Part shown: positions 17,471-25,571 of the stretch, piece after piece | Numbering within the stretch: position 1 is the first letter of the stretch | How the letters are laid out: each line of letters begins with the position of its first letter | Source of the DNA: Rhizorhabdus histidinilytica | GTDB taxonomy: Bacteria; Pseudomonadota; Alphaproteobacteria; Sphingomonadales; Sphingomonadaceae | Assembly: GCF_900167915.1 (NCBI RefSeq) | Contig: NZ_FUYM01000001.1 | Span: 682,001-746,000 of the forward strand | Direction: 5' to 3' | DNA length: 64,000 nucleotides | Notes under the pieces: generated by a model | Told to the model about the DNA's origin: nothing | The model's input: only the letters and a program-made list of their open reading frames with translations | Databases searched by the model: none | Translations under genes and position numbers: made by a program

Positions 17471-18724
17471 TCACGCTCCCATCCACGATGCGGAACCGGG
17501 CATGACGAGAGGCCGATGCACGATATCGCGCGATTGCCGGTTCCTGGGATTGCGCCGCACGGCCTCGCAGGCGTAGCGCAGCGCGTCGATCAGGTGATTG
17601 TTCTTGTCCTCCAGCACCGACAGGATTTTGTCCGTCAGGGGATCGCGCTTGTAGCTGTAGTGGGTCAGCTCATCGATAAGGTGGACGCAGCGCGGGTGGA
17701 CGATGATGTCGTAGCTTTGGAGGAACGAAACGCCCTCCTCAAGCGACCGAGCGCCCTTCACCGCCGATTGTATCTTCGGGAAGCCGTGGCGGCGGAGATA
17801 GTTGATCGTCTCGGGGCGCGAGCTGTCCGAGATCAGCGGCCAGCGTTCGATCTCCGGGACGGCCATGAACAGGTCCGGCAACTCGTCGATCTCGCAGCCG
17901 ATGCGATAGCTCTCGTAATCGACGTAGAGATTGTGGCCATCAATCCAGCACCGAAGCGCGCAGGACGGATCGATCGAATAGCCGAAGTCGGCGCCATAGC
18001 GGAAAACGGCACCGTTCGGTGGCTCGCATTCCTCGACGCGCCAGCGCTTGAACACGCGCGTTTCGCTGTTCGTGAGATAGCCGCCCTCCCACACATGGCG
18101 AAACTTCTCGGGATCGCGCTTGCGGTCGTATTCGGCCTCCACCAGCATCTCATCGGGACACCACGGATTGTCCTGATAGTTGACATGGACAACGATCGCG
18201 CCGGGCGGTGGCGTCTCCCCGCACAGCAGGGCATCGACAGGATCGTCCGGGCTGTTCGGGTTCCACGTGAACCACAGTTCGGAGCCGGGCTTGCGGATGG
18301 TAGGGCGCAACAGGTCCAGCGATCGCTGGCTGAGCGTCTGGGCTTCCTCGACCCATGCCCGATCGAACCCCTCCAGCGACTTGATGCTGTCGGCTGTGTG
18401 GTTCTGCATGCCCTGGAAGATGATCAGCCCCTTGCCGTGACGCGACTTGATGATTGATTCCTGCACCTCGAAATATTGCTGGGCACCGAGGCTCTCGATC
18501 TTCGCTTCCAGCAGGCGCTTGACCGATTGCTGGAGCGTTTTCTGCACCTCGCGGATGCAGACGCTCGCGCTGTTCTGGTCGATGATGTGCGCCTCGATCA
18601 TGGCCTCCGCGCGCTCATGCGATTTGCCCGAGGCGCGCCCGCCCTTGATGCCCTTGTAGCGTGCGGGTTCAAGGAGCGGGACGGCCCAGCGCGGGGTCGG
18701 GATCGAGAGGACGCCTTCAGGCAT
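17471..18724 (-). CDS. Terminase large subunit (Terminase_3/PBSX type)
   Basis: The 417-residue DNA-packaging motor. The ATPase domain has Walker A GGRASGKS at residues 28-35 and Walker B with the catalytic carboxylate WVEEAQ at 124-129; the coupling motif WFTWNPNSPDD follows. The C-terminal nuclease part has acidic clusters including YGADFGYSIDP, SDSSRPE and DALRYA. It pairs with the small subunit encoded just upstream (8-base overlap) and docks on the portal. The family suggests headful or cos-type packaging cannot be told apart from sequence alone. Confidence 0.92.
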   Translation of the reverse strand: MPEGVLSIPTPRWAVPLLEPARYKGIKGGRASGKSHERAEAMIEAHIIDQNSASVCIREVQKTLQQSVKRLLEAKIESLGAQQYFEVQESIIKSRHGKGLIIFQGMQNHTADSIKSLEGFDRAWVEEAQTLSQRSLDLLRPTIRKPGSELWFTWNPNSPDDPVDALLCGETPPPGAIVVHVNYQDNPWCPDEMLVEAEYDRKRDPEKFRHVWEGGYLTNSETRVFKRWRVEECEPPNGAVFRYGADFGYSIDPSCALRCWIDGHNLYVDYESYRIGCEIDELPDLFMAVPEIERWPLISDSSRPETINYLRRHGFPKIQSAVKGARSLEEGVSFLQSYDIIVHPRCVHLIDELTHYSYKRDPLTDKILSVLEDKNNHLIDALRYACEAVRRNPRNRQSRDIVHRPLVMPGSASWMGA

Positions 18725-19001
18725 CGGGGCTTTCCGCGCTCTTATCGATCACTTCACGCCGGATCGTGTTGATCACGTTCAGCGGATTGTCGGCATCGCC
18801 CGCGACTTGCATCGGCAGCACCTTGCCTACCAGCGTCATGAACGCGGCGGGGTTTGCCTTTGCCTGGTCGGCGAGGTACGTTTGCCCTCCAGCGTCGTCC
18901 AACGCGCCTAGGATCATATCCTTCAGCGCTTTCGTGACCTTGTTGGGCGTGCCTTTCTGGCGACCGCCGGTCTTTTGCCTACCCGTCTCTAGTTTAGACA
19001 T
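18717..19001 (-). CDS. Probable terminase small subunit
   Basis: A 94-residue basic protein, MSKLETGRQKTGGRQKGTPN followed by a helical domain. The Gly/Lys-rich NKVTKAL start and the LVGKVLPMQV segment resemble DUF5681-like small subunits. It sits immediately before the large subunit with an 8-base overlap. The AGGAGG ribosome site six bases before ATG 19001 sets the start. DNA recognition of the pac or cos site would be its job. Assignment is mainly by position. Confidence 0.65.
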   Translation of the reverse strand: MSKLETGRQKTGGRQKGTPNKVTKALKDMILGALDDAGGQTYLADQAKANPAAFMTLVGKVLPMQVAGDADNPLNVINTIRREVIDKSAESPDA

Positions 19002-19087
19002 GGACAACCTCCTGCCGAATGCCCTCTATTTTGCCCGGAGAGGTGCCTTGTGGCGCGAAGAATGGATTTTGGGTACAAAGACACCAT

Positions 19088-19297
19088 TCACCCCTCCCGC
19101 GCCTTGAGATGGCCATTGATCCCAGCCTCAAACGCGAGAAGCTCGATCGCCTCGATCACATATTGGATCGTGTCGAAGCGGTTATAGATATCCTCGCCGA
19201 GAGGATTGGCAGCTGCGTGCTTGGCACGATAAATGTTCAACCGCTTCTCGAATGCCTTGACGATACGGTCGAGCGCGTCCGCTTGACCCTCGCTCAT
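19088..19297 (-). CDS. Small phage protein, unknown
   Basis: A 69-residue helical protein (ALDRIVKAFEKRLNIYRAKH) whose start overlaps the previous stop by four bases. It opens the group of short genes between replication and packaging modules. No domain recognised; it may be a dsDNA-mimic or host-takeover protein, but there is no evidence for either. Confidence 0.55.
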   Translation of the reverse strand: MSEGQADALDRIVKAFEKRLNIYRAKHAAANPLGEDIYNRFDTIQYVIEAIELLAFEAGINGHLKAREG

Positions 19298-19515
19298 CCC
19301 TGCTTCTCCTTGAGATGATCCCCGCGCGAGATTTTGGCTGCCGCGAGGTACAGCGCATTGTATGCGCCGGCGCTCCAGGCGTTGCTCAGATGCTCTGTCC
19401 CCGGCTGTTCGGGATCAGGCGCGCGGTTGAGTGCGGCCTCAGCTCGTTGCTCCAACCAAGCCACGATCGCGGCGCGCTCGGCTTCGGCGCTCTGTCGGAA
19501 ATCAGGATCGCCCAT
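19294..19515 (-). CDS. Small phage protein, unknown
   Basis: A 73-residue helical, Ala/Glu-rich protein (AEAERAAIVAWLEQRAEAAL, then AYNALYLAAAKISRGDHL). This composition recurs in short early genes of siphoviruses and podoviruses. It overlaps both neighbours (1 and 4 bases). Function unknown. Confidence 0.55.
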   Translation of the reverse strand: MGDPDFRQSAEAERAAIVAWLEQRAEAALNRAPDPEQPGTEHLSNAWSAGAYNALYLAAAKISRGDHLKEKQG

Positions 19516-19778
19516 TACTTCTCTCCCACGGCAGCGCGGATCATGGCGGTGAAGATCGGATCGAGGTCGTCAGCAGTGCCCGACCAATTGCAGGGCGTCT
19601 CATCCCAACCGGATTGGCGCATCTCTCGGCTCACATTCTCGGCGAGCGCGGTGAGGCAGGCGCGGGCCAGAATGTCGTATGGGCACTCTTCGGGGAGGGC
19701 CAAGCCGGGATAGTCACGTGACCACGACACGGCTCGCTCTTCCATCGCCCGAGCGCAGGCTGTCAGGGTGTCGGTCAT
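19515..19778 (-). CDS. Small phage protein, unknown
   Basis: An 87-residue acidic protein (MTDTLTACARAMEERAVSWS) with an ALCRAALTAL-like helix and a C-terminal ADDLDPIFTAMIRAAVGE. Similar short proteins occur in many proteobacterial prophages but have no assigned role. The stop shares one base with the next gene start. Confidence 0.55.
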   Translation of the reverse strand: MTDTLTACARAMEERAVSWSRDYPGLALPEECPYDILARACLTALAENVSREMRQSGWDETPCNWSGTADDLDPIFTAMIRAAVGEK

Positions 19779-19975
19779 GGGGCTTTCCTAAAGGACGGGT
19801 AGGTCATCACCATGCACACGACCCATGTATTGAAGGTGAGCAAGAGCAGGCGATTGAACGGAGGCCACCGATCGATGCTGGGCGGCATTTCCCAAACCGT
19901 GAATGCGTAGGCAGCGACCAAGAACAGGTTCACGGCCACAAGCCAGATCAACGCGAAGGCCAACTTCCGTTTCAT
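19775..19975 (-). CDS. Small membrane protein
   Basis: A 66-residue protein with two hydrophobic segments (LAFALIWLVAVNLFLVAAYA and LLLLTFNTWVVCMVMTY). ATG 19975 overlaps the upstream stop (TGATG); a GTG one codon earlier is possible. Inner-membrane location is expected. Superinfection exclusion or holin-like roles are possible but nothing shows them. Confidence 0.55.
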   Translation of the reverse strand: MKRKLAFALIWLVAVNLFLVAAYAFTVWEMPPSIDRWPPFNRLLLLTFNTWVVCMVMTYPSFRKAP

Positions 19976-20226
19976 CACTCCTCTCCCTTGATGGCTGGGG
20001 TGGCAGCTAAAGCAGGGGTAAGGTCACGTGCGGAAACCCAAGCATCCACCGGCTTTGCGCCACGTCGCTTCACGTCAAAAATGATCTTGATCGGATCATG
20101 AAGGAGATCAGGCCGAATGTTCTCAATCGTCGCGAGACGCCCCTCCTTCGCAAACTTGCGGTAAGGCAGATTCCACGATGGGCAGAAGTTCAGCGTAACG
20201 CGGTCGCCGACTGCAAAATCACTCAT
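19975..20226 (-). CDS. Small beta-rich phage protein, unknown
   Basis: An 83-residue protein starting MSDFAVGDRVTLNF and containing EGRLATIENIRPD and KIIFDVKRRGAKPVD. The pattern GDRV-x(n)-G-x-IENI-x(n)-VWV is like small KOW/SH3-type barrels, but this was not confirmed. It overlaps both neighbours by a few bases in the early operon. Confidence 0.5.
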   Translation of the reverse strand: MSDFAVGDRVTLNFCPSWNLPYRKFAKEGRLATIENIRPDLLHDPIKIIFDVKRRGAKPVDAWVSARDLTPALAATPAIKGEE

Positions 20227-20711
20227 ATCCTCTCTCCCTTCTCGACCTTGGCGGCGGGCATGAGCTCTGCGTCCGGGAAATGCTGCTTGGCCTGCCTGAC
20301 GATCTCCACGGTCGCGAGAAGCGTTGCGACCTCATTGGGGGTCAGCAGCACCAGCGGTTCGCCATAGCGGGCTGCAAGAGCGTCTCTGGACCCCTTATGC
20401 TCGGCTATGACGACCTGGATGCCGGACGCATCGTCCATGCCCATCAGATAGGCATCCTCTGGCGCCTGAGCGGCTTCCATGGCTTTGCAGGCAGCAGCCC
20501 AGCCACGAACCATGGCCTCAGACTGCACGCGCAGTTCGTCAGACGCGCCGATCGTGAAGGCGGCGTGATAGAGCTCGATCTGCTCGGTGAGGGCCTCATG
20601 GAGATCGGCATCCACCCGCTTGAGCGAGGATAGCCGCCACCGGGAATGATAGGCTTGCTCGGCGGGCGCGACGAGTTCGAGGGCGGCGGCGCAGGCGGCT
20701 TCAGTTGGCAT
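20223..20711 (-). CDS. Phage protein, unknown
   Basis: A 162-residue, helical protein starting MPTEAACAAALELVAPAEQA. The N-terminal half has heptad-like spacing, and the C-terminal half has LTPNEVATLLATVEIVRQAK. ATG 20711 is the first start downstream of the repeat region; the longer frame would cover the putative origin. It lies immediately downstream of the repeats in the direction of transcription. No family recognised. Confidence 0.5.
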   Translation of the reverse strand: MPTEAACAAALELVAPAEQAYHSRWRLSSLKRVDADLHEALTEQIELYHAAFTIGASDELRVQSEAMVRGWAAACKAMEAAQAPEDAYLMGMDDASGIQVVIAEHKGSRDALAARYGEPLVLLTPNEVATLLATVEIVRQAKQHFPDAELMPAAKVEKGERI

Positions 20712-20788
20712 GGCAACCGCCCTCCGACGCATGGCGACGGGATGGCAGGGCACTCGCGCGCGCGTATACCCCTATATCTCTCTCCATT

Positions 20789-21062
20789 TTCCTTTTTCCT
20801 ACACCATATAAAGTTTTATAAAAAAGTGCCCCAGTGCCCCTGACCGACACCTTCACCATTGAAATCAAAGGATTATTTGTGGGGGCACATTTGGGGGCAC
20901 ATCTGCGGATGGGGGCACAAAAGTGCCCCGCGCTCAGAAAAAAGTGACCCCCTGAGGTGGCGAAGTGCCCCAAATGTGCCCCATAAAGTGCCCCGGACAT
21001 TTCGGCTAAAACCTTGTTTTAGCGAGGTCTCTGCCGGTTGGTGGGGCAGATACCGGGGGCAC
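20789..21062. repeat. GTGCCCC repeat cluster with AT-rich flank: candidate replication origin
   Basis: Ten copies of GTGCCCC or its complement occur at 20826, 20834, 20882, 20894, 20912, 20923, 20965, 20976, 20988 and 21056, in both orientations. Several adjacent copies are 11-12 bases apart, about one helical turn. An AT-rich stretch, including ATATAAAGTTTTATAAAA, lies just left of them at about 20789-20825. The block lies between the primase-helicase gene and the next gene. Iteron-like repeats plus an AT-rich segment beside a replication gene are the layout of phage and plasmid origins. The stretch from 20712 to 21005 holds no convincing gene. Confidence 0.5.
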
Positions 21063-23624
21063 TTTTTCTTCATCAGAAGAAGAATTGATCACATTCCTGT
21101 AAGCAGGACGCATGTCATAATACCGATTGACCTCCTCTTTCACAAGGGAGAAGCCGACCTTCTTGTCGAATCCCGCTGCCGATCCCACGCGGTGATCCCA
21201 AGCGAATAGACCTTCCTCATTGAGTCGTATCCCGCCGAACATTCGCTCGCCGTGTGATTTGCATTCATCTATTGTCGGGAAGCGGGAAAGGATCTCTCGC
21301 GTGATGGAATTTGATGAGAAATCCTTCCCATCTTCACTCTCCAATGCCCACCAGCCATTGAAGCTGGCTGCGAGATCTTTTCGAGCGACTTTAGTATCAT
21401 CCGACAGCTCGACGCATTCGCGTATCCAAGTCCCAATCGGGTCATTGCTGTCCTGGAAGCTTCGCTTGGCATCCGTCATAGGTGCCGGCGGATCGAACCG
21501 ACCACGCGCCATGACACGCCGCCTGCCTTCCACAGCCCACCAAAGGACGCCGGTAAGCTCCTCGGCTATCACCTTGTCGGCGAGGCTTTCGTAGCCCTCG
21601 GGCTCGGGAGCGGTTTCCGGACGCACGACCGTCATCGGCAATATAAGGCTTCGGTTATATGTGGCGTCCGACTTGTCGTTGACGCGCGGTAGATTGTTGG
21701 CGGTCAGCATGACCGGAAAGCCGAAGCGACCTTCCCAGTTCTTACCGCCCTTCATCTGCGCCGAGGTGTCCTCGCCGGTCACGACGACCTTATAGGTCTC
21801 GGCATCGAGATATTCCTTCGGGCCAATCGCGTCGTCAGCGATCCACCCGCGCTTGCCGATGAGCGGCTCCTTGCCGAACCGGCCCTCAAGATCGCGCATC
21901 AGTGCGTTGCAGATATGCTTGGGGCCAAGGAGGCCACGCAGCACCTTGGATACCTGTGTCTTGCCGCTGCGCGATGGCCCATGGACCAGCATGCCTTTAA
22001 GCAGCGGTCGACTGCGCGTGACCGCGATCGAGACGCCGTACCATTCCTGGATTGTCGAGATGATCTCTGCGGAGCAGCCCCGGTCGGCGAATGCGCCCTG
22101 AAGGAAGTCGAGCCATGCCGGACATTCGCGCGAGCCCCGGACGTTGGCCGACACCTTGAATAGAGCATAGTGCTTCGGGCTATGGTCGATGATCTCGAGC
22201 GTGTTGAGGTCGAGACAGCCATCCTCTGCGATGAGCAGGCCGTGCGCGTCGAACGTCACCTCGTTATGAGTGAGTTCCGGCCTGTCCATGAAATAGGCCT
22301 TGGCAGCATTGAGCAGCGCCGTCTTTGGTTCGAGACCCAGCGCCGCGCAGGCTTCTTGAATAATCGCCCGCAAGCGCTGGTGAAGCGTGTCGTTCCAGAC
22401 CTCCCAGATGCCGCCTTCATAGCAATAGGTGGTCCCCTGGGTATGCATCACCGGCCCGTATCGCTCTTTCCACACTCCGATCGCGGCCTTCCCCACCGCG
22501 ACAGTGGCCGACTTACTTTCCTTGACGGTACCCTTGGGAGACGGCTCTTCCTCGTCATCCGCATCCGCATCATGAACGAGCTTCAGCGCAGCATTGCCGC
22601 TGGTGGAGGGAATCACCCTTTGGGGTGCTGATTTCTGCCGCTCCTCGACCTTTTTGCGGCCAGAGGAAATCATGTTGCGGAGCGCCTTTTCCTCCGCGCT
22701 CCAGTCCCATCGATCATTGGCCGGCGCGTGATGAGCAGTCGCCTTCAGCAGCATCTCGACGATCTCGTCATCGTCATAGCCGCGCGCGAGGAGACTCATC
22801 GATACGCGAAGTTGTGTCGGATGGATGCCGTTGCGATGATGGCCTGGGACGATCCCTGCCAGTTCAGCTTCGACATCGATTGCAGGCTCGTAGCCGACCT
22901 CGCGTGCGTAGCGAACGAATGGGTCGGTCTCGACGACAGGCCGCGGCGCTTCGATGCGACCATGCAGGACGGCGCGCTGCGTGCCCAGCCATAGGCGCAG
23001 CGTGTCGAAGTCATGGACGCGGCCGCTGTTCTCGATCACCTCGCACAGGGCGGGCTGTCCATCATAGAGCAGCTTGGTAGCGCTCTTACTGTTCATCGTG
23101 CCTGGCAGGCGCAGGATGCGGGCGAGTTCGGCGCATTGGAGGTCGCCTGCCAGCACCATGGCAAGCTGGCGCAGACATGCGGTTACGACCTCACGGGTAT
23201 GCTGGCCCGGCGAAACGTCGACAGGTTGTTCGAGCAACCAATAGGCATGGAGGCCACCGCCTGAATTGACGATCAGCGATGGGGGATGTGGCAGGAAATT
23301 GAGCGCGGCCAAGGCATCGTCACCGGAGATGCCCTGCTTCGCACAGTCGATATCGACCCAAAGCGCGGGGCATTCGGCAACCGTATCGAGATTGCCGCTG
23401 GTGGCGCCCTCCTGCCGCGTGCAGACACCGAAATACACGCCGATCCCGTCGACGTCCTTCTCGATGCAGAAGGACACGCGCTGGAGGTCGGTATCGGTCA
23501 TCACCGACTTGGCACCGGCCAGTCCCTTGACGTTCGGGCACGCGCGCAGCTCGACCTTGTGAAGGGTCTCGGCGAAGAAGCCCTTCAGAAAGTCAGCCGT
23601 TGCGGTGTAATCCCTGTTTCGCAT
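21006..23624 (-). CDS. Primase-SF3 helicase (D5-like replication protein)
   Basis: A fusion of about 872 residues. The N-terminal part has a primase/RepB-like core: WVDIDC (near residue 90) and PSLIVNSGGGLHAYWLL, the metal-binding and nucleotide-binding motifs of archaeo-eukaryotic-type primases. A D5_N-like region follows and then an SF3 helicase with Walker A HGPSRSGKT (about 548-556) and Walker B GKRGWIADDA. It would prime and unwind phage DNA. The start ATG 23624 (or 23627) is preferred to the TTG at 23693, because a hairpin lies between. The last codons form an 8-base palindrome (21005-21023), and the protein ends LAKTRF. Confidence 0.88.
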   Translation of the reverse strand: MRNRDYTATADFLKGFFAETLHKVELRACPNVKGLAGAKSVMTDTDLQRVSFCIEKDVDGIGVYFGVCTRQEGATSGNLDTVAECPALWVDIDCAKQGISGDDALAALNFLPHPPSLIVNSGGGLHAYWLLEQPVDVSPGQHTREVVTACLRQLAMVLAGDLQCAELARILRLPGTMNSKSATKLLYDGQPALCEVIENSGRVHDFDTLRLWLGTQRAVLHGRIEAPRPVVETDPFVRYAREVGYEPAIDVEAELAGIVPGHHRNGIHPTQLRVSMSLLARGYDDDEIVEMLLKATAHHAPANDRWDWSAEEKALRNMISSGRKKVEERQKSAPQRVIPSTSGNAALKLVHDADADDEEEPSPKGTVKESKSATVAVGKAAIGVWKERYGPVMHTQGTTYCYEGGIWEVWNDTLHQRLRAIIQEACAALGLEPKTALLNAAKAYFMDRPELTHNEVTFDAHGLLIAEDGCLDLNTLEIIDHSPKHYALFKVSANVRGSRECPAWLDFLQGAFADRGCSAEIISTIQEWYGVSIAVTRSRPLLKGMLVHGPSRSGKTQVSKVLRGLLGPKHICNALMRDLEGRFGKEPLIGKRGWIADDAIGPKEYLDAETYKVVVTGEDTSAQMKGGKNWEGRFGFPVMLTANNLPRVNDKSDATYNRSLILPMTVVRPETAPEPEGYESLADKVIAEELTGVLWWAVEGRRRVMARGRFDPPAPMTDAKRSFQDSNDPIGTWIRECVELSDDTKVARKDLAASFNGWWALESEDGKDFSSNSITREILSRFPTIDECKSHGERMFGGIRLNEEGLFAWDHRVGSAAGFDKKVGFSLVKEEVNRYYDMRPAYRNVINSSSDEEKVPPVSAPPTGRDLAKTRF

Positions 23625-23650
23625 CATGCCCCCGTAGGCTGGTGTGGAGT

Positions 23651-23682
23651 GGTCCCGGCAGCGTTGCAGCGCCACCGGGACC
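23651..23682. other. Hairpin in leader of primase-helicase gene
   Basis: A perfect 8-base inverted repeat, GGTCCCGG (23651-23658) and CCGGGACC (23675-23682), with 16 bases between. It lies in the gap between two replication genes and is not followed by a T run on the minus strand. It could control translation or mRNA processing of the primase-helicase. Confidence 0.45.
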
Positions 23683-23693
23683 GGAAGTCTCAA

Positions 23694-24398
23694 TTAAAAG
23701 CGGGTCTTCGCGCCGGCTGCCTTCGTGGCGGCCGGCGTCTCCGTCACAGTGGCACTTGCTGAAAGGGTATCATCCTCTTCGACGGCTCCGACCGGAGGTG
23801 GCACGCTGCCATTCTCGACCCAATCGACGATGTTGAGCACGGGCACGTAGGTCTTCTTGTAGACCGGGTGCATGTAGCTGTTCCGGGCCAGTTCCAGGAC
23901 CGGAAACAGGCCAGGGTGCTGGCCCCGCTGGGCGGCATATGCCTTGCACAGGTTGCCGATGCAGCCGATGCCACCCTTCGACGACGCCGAGAACGTCATC
24001 TGCTCACCGGTCTCGGGATCCGCGAGCGGAAGTTCATTGGTGAAGTTCCACGGGTCGACCGGCTTGCCGTCCGCGTCGGTGTCCCAGAGCGTCTGGTCGG
24101 TGTAACCGAGTTCTGCGCGGCTATCGGGTCGGATACCGGAGGTAAGCAGGTTCATCCGGCGCTCGGCCGGCTTACCATCCTCCCAGCGAATCCACCCGAT
24201 CGAAAGCTCGTTCATATTGGCGACGAGCAGGCGACCGAGTTCGACATCCTGATTGTCCTGCCCGAGCAGCCATTCGCCCTTGGAGAACTTCAGGAAGGTG
24301 CCGCCATTGGCGGCTTCCGCGCCATAGGCTGCAAAGGGATCATATCCCCCCTGCACGGCGATCGCGCCGCCCTGTTCGACATTCGTAAGTGCATTCAT
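23694..24398 (-). CDS. Phage protein with DPFAAYG motif, possible DNA-binding factor
   Basis: A 234-residue protein starting MNALTNVEQGGAIAVQGG, then YDPFAAYGAEAANG. The core contains DxxGKPxDPWNFTNELPL and a possible metal-binding pair (GGIGCIGNLCKAYAAQRG), with an acidic linker and a C-terminus ending GAKTRF. Its place just upstream of the primase-helicase, its size and disordered acidic tail resemble phage single-strand binding or recombination mediator proteins, but no OB-fold signature is clear. It shares the DPFAAYG motif with the next two genes and the KTRF end with the primase-helicase. Confidence 0.6.
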   Translation of the reverse strand: MNALTNVEQGGAIAVQGGYDPFAAYGAEAANGGTFLKFSKGEWLLGQDNQDVELGRLLVANMNELSIGWIRWEDGKPAERRMNLLTSGIRPDSRAELGYTDQTLWDTDADGKPVDPWNFTNELPLADPETGEQMTFSASSKGGIGCIGNLCKAYAAQRGQHPGLFPVLELARNSYMHPVYKKTYVPVLNIVDWVENGSVPPPVGAVEEDDTLSASATVTETPAATKAAGAKTRF

Positions 24399-24412
24399 CT
24401 TCTTGCTTCCTT

Positions 24413-24724
24413 CTACTGAAAGGCCGGCGCTGGCCGGTCCTGATGTTCAAGCCGCTCCTGTGCGGCTTGAATCTCACGCTCGAGACCGAGGAAGTCGTCT
24501 TCCCCGTCCCAAAAAAGAGGGAGTTCGGCCTTGAATTGCGCGATGTCGGCCGCAATGCTGGTGACATAAGCCTCCAGCATGTTGACATCCTCACAGGCGC
24601 CAAGTTCGCTGATGATCTCGGCGTAGCGGAGGCGCGCGGCCGCTCGGGTTTTCGTGACACCGACTAGGCGATCGGGCGCCGTACTGGTGGCCTTCCTGCC
24701 ATAAGCGGCGAACGGATCGGTCAT
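24413..24724 (-). CDS. Early phage protein with DPFAAYG motif
   Basis: A 103-residue helical protein starting MTDPFAAYGRKATSTAPDRL. The rest is a charged helical hairpin. The N-terminal motif is nearly identical to that of the following 234-residue protein (YDPFAAYG), and a relaxed form (MDDLFAEYGNKA) begins the gene before it. Function unknown; a common binding partner for the three is inferred. ATG 24724 overlaps the upstream stop by four bases. Confidence 0.6.
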   Translation of the reverse strand: MTDPFAAYGRKATSTAPDRLVGVTKTRAAARLRYAEIISELGACEDVNMLEAYVTSIAADIAQFKAELPLFWDGEDDFLGLEREIQAAQERLEHQDRPAPAFQ

Positions 24725-25173
24725 GCCCTGCCTCCCGCATGCAGGAGAGCGCGGGCACGAAAATAGACGTTGGTTTCCGGCGGCAGTGGATCGTCCAGGA
24801 TTTCGTTGCCGAGGCGCAGATTGAGCCGGTTGCAGTGGCGATCGACCATGCGCAGCGCGTAGATGCGAACATCCTGGCGGCTCTCCGGCAACCAGCTTTC
24901 CGCGATAGCTCCGATCAGTTCATCGCCGTCCTGCGGCTCGATCTTGCGAAGATAACGATTGAACGCCCGCAGACGTGGCTCGCTGGCCAGCGTTGCGCGC
25001 GCTTCACTGGTCTTCCACTTGCGATAGCGCGCCGACAGCCGTTGCTTTTCCTCCATCCGCTCTTCGAACGCGGACTTGACGTCCTTACGGAGCTGCGCAC
25101 GCATCTGCGGCGCGGGAATGGCCTTGTTGCCATATTCGGCGAACAGGTCGTCCATGGGCGACTGGTAGGTCAT
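24721..25173 (-). CDS. Early phage protein with DLFAEYG motif
   Basis: A 150-residue protein starting MTYQSPMDDLFAEYGNKAIP. The middle is basic and helical (EERMEEKQRLSARYRKWKT), and the C-terminal half has DVRIYALRMVDRHCNRLNLR. The ATG at 25173 overlaps the nuclease stop (25170-25173). The N-terminal motif relates it to the next two genes. No enzyme motif is visible. Confidence 0.6.
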   Translation of the reverse strand: MTYQSPMDDLFAEYGNKAIPAPQMRAQLRKDVKSAFEERMEEKQRLSARYRKWKTSEARATLASEPRLRAFNRYLRKIEPQDGDELIGAIAESWLPESRQDVRIYALRMVDRHCNRLNLRLGNEILDDPLPPETNVYFRARALLHAGGRA

Positions 25174-25571
25174 GCCGCCACCTTCATGGCGGGCACAGGC
25201 GCACCCCATTCCCGCAGCTTGGCGAACAGCGACGCGCTGTTGTTGAACACGCCGCAGTTGAAGCCGGCTTGTGTCAGCCAGTTGAGCCAGTTGATCTGGT
25301 CGACGGACAGGGAGCCGTTGCGCGCCTTGATCTCCACGAACGCGATGCCGCCGGGCCAGAGGATTGTCGCGTCGGGGAAGCCTGCCGCCAGTCCCTCAGC
25401 CTTGCTCTTACGAGCCTCCCACATGGTGCGGCGCGCACCGTTGGGAGTCGCCACAAAGCGGAGCTTCGGCGCGATCTTGAGCAGCGTCGTGCGCATGCGC
25501 ACCTGGATGGCAAGTTCATCGCCCTGCTCTGCGTTAGCGCGTGGATCGACGTGGAAGAGATAGCCGGTCAT
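25170..25571 (-). CDS. VRR-NUC domain nuclease
   Basis: A 133-residue protein that is almost entirely a VRR-NUC domain, a Holliday-junction-resolvase-like nuclease fold. The conserved elements are PNGARR (43-48), GFPDATI with catalytic Asp67, VEIKARNG with Glu80 and Lys82, and QINWLNWL. Stand-alone phage members cut branched DNA during replication or recombination. It is embedded in the early operon with 4-base overlaps on both sides. Confidence 0.85.
   Translation of the reverse strand: MTGYLFHVDPRANAEQGDELAIQVRMRTTLLKIAPKLRFVATPNGARRTMWEARKSKAEGLAAGFPDATILWPGGIAFVEIKARNGSLSVDQINWLNWLTQAGFNCGVFNNSASLFAKLREWGAPVPAMKVAA

Noticed and set aside
20701-21000. A 99-codon minus-strand ORF across the GTGCCCC repeats
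   Set aside because: Its sequence is translated repeats (GHF, CAP units) without protein-like character, and it would cover the putative origin.
21005-21023. The palindrome GCTAAAAC-CTT-GTTTTAGC as a terminator
   Set aside because: No T run follows on the minus strand, and it encodes the last residues of the primase-helicase; it may be chance.
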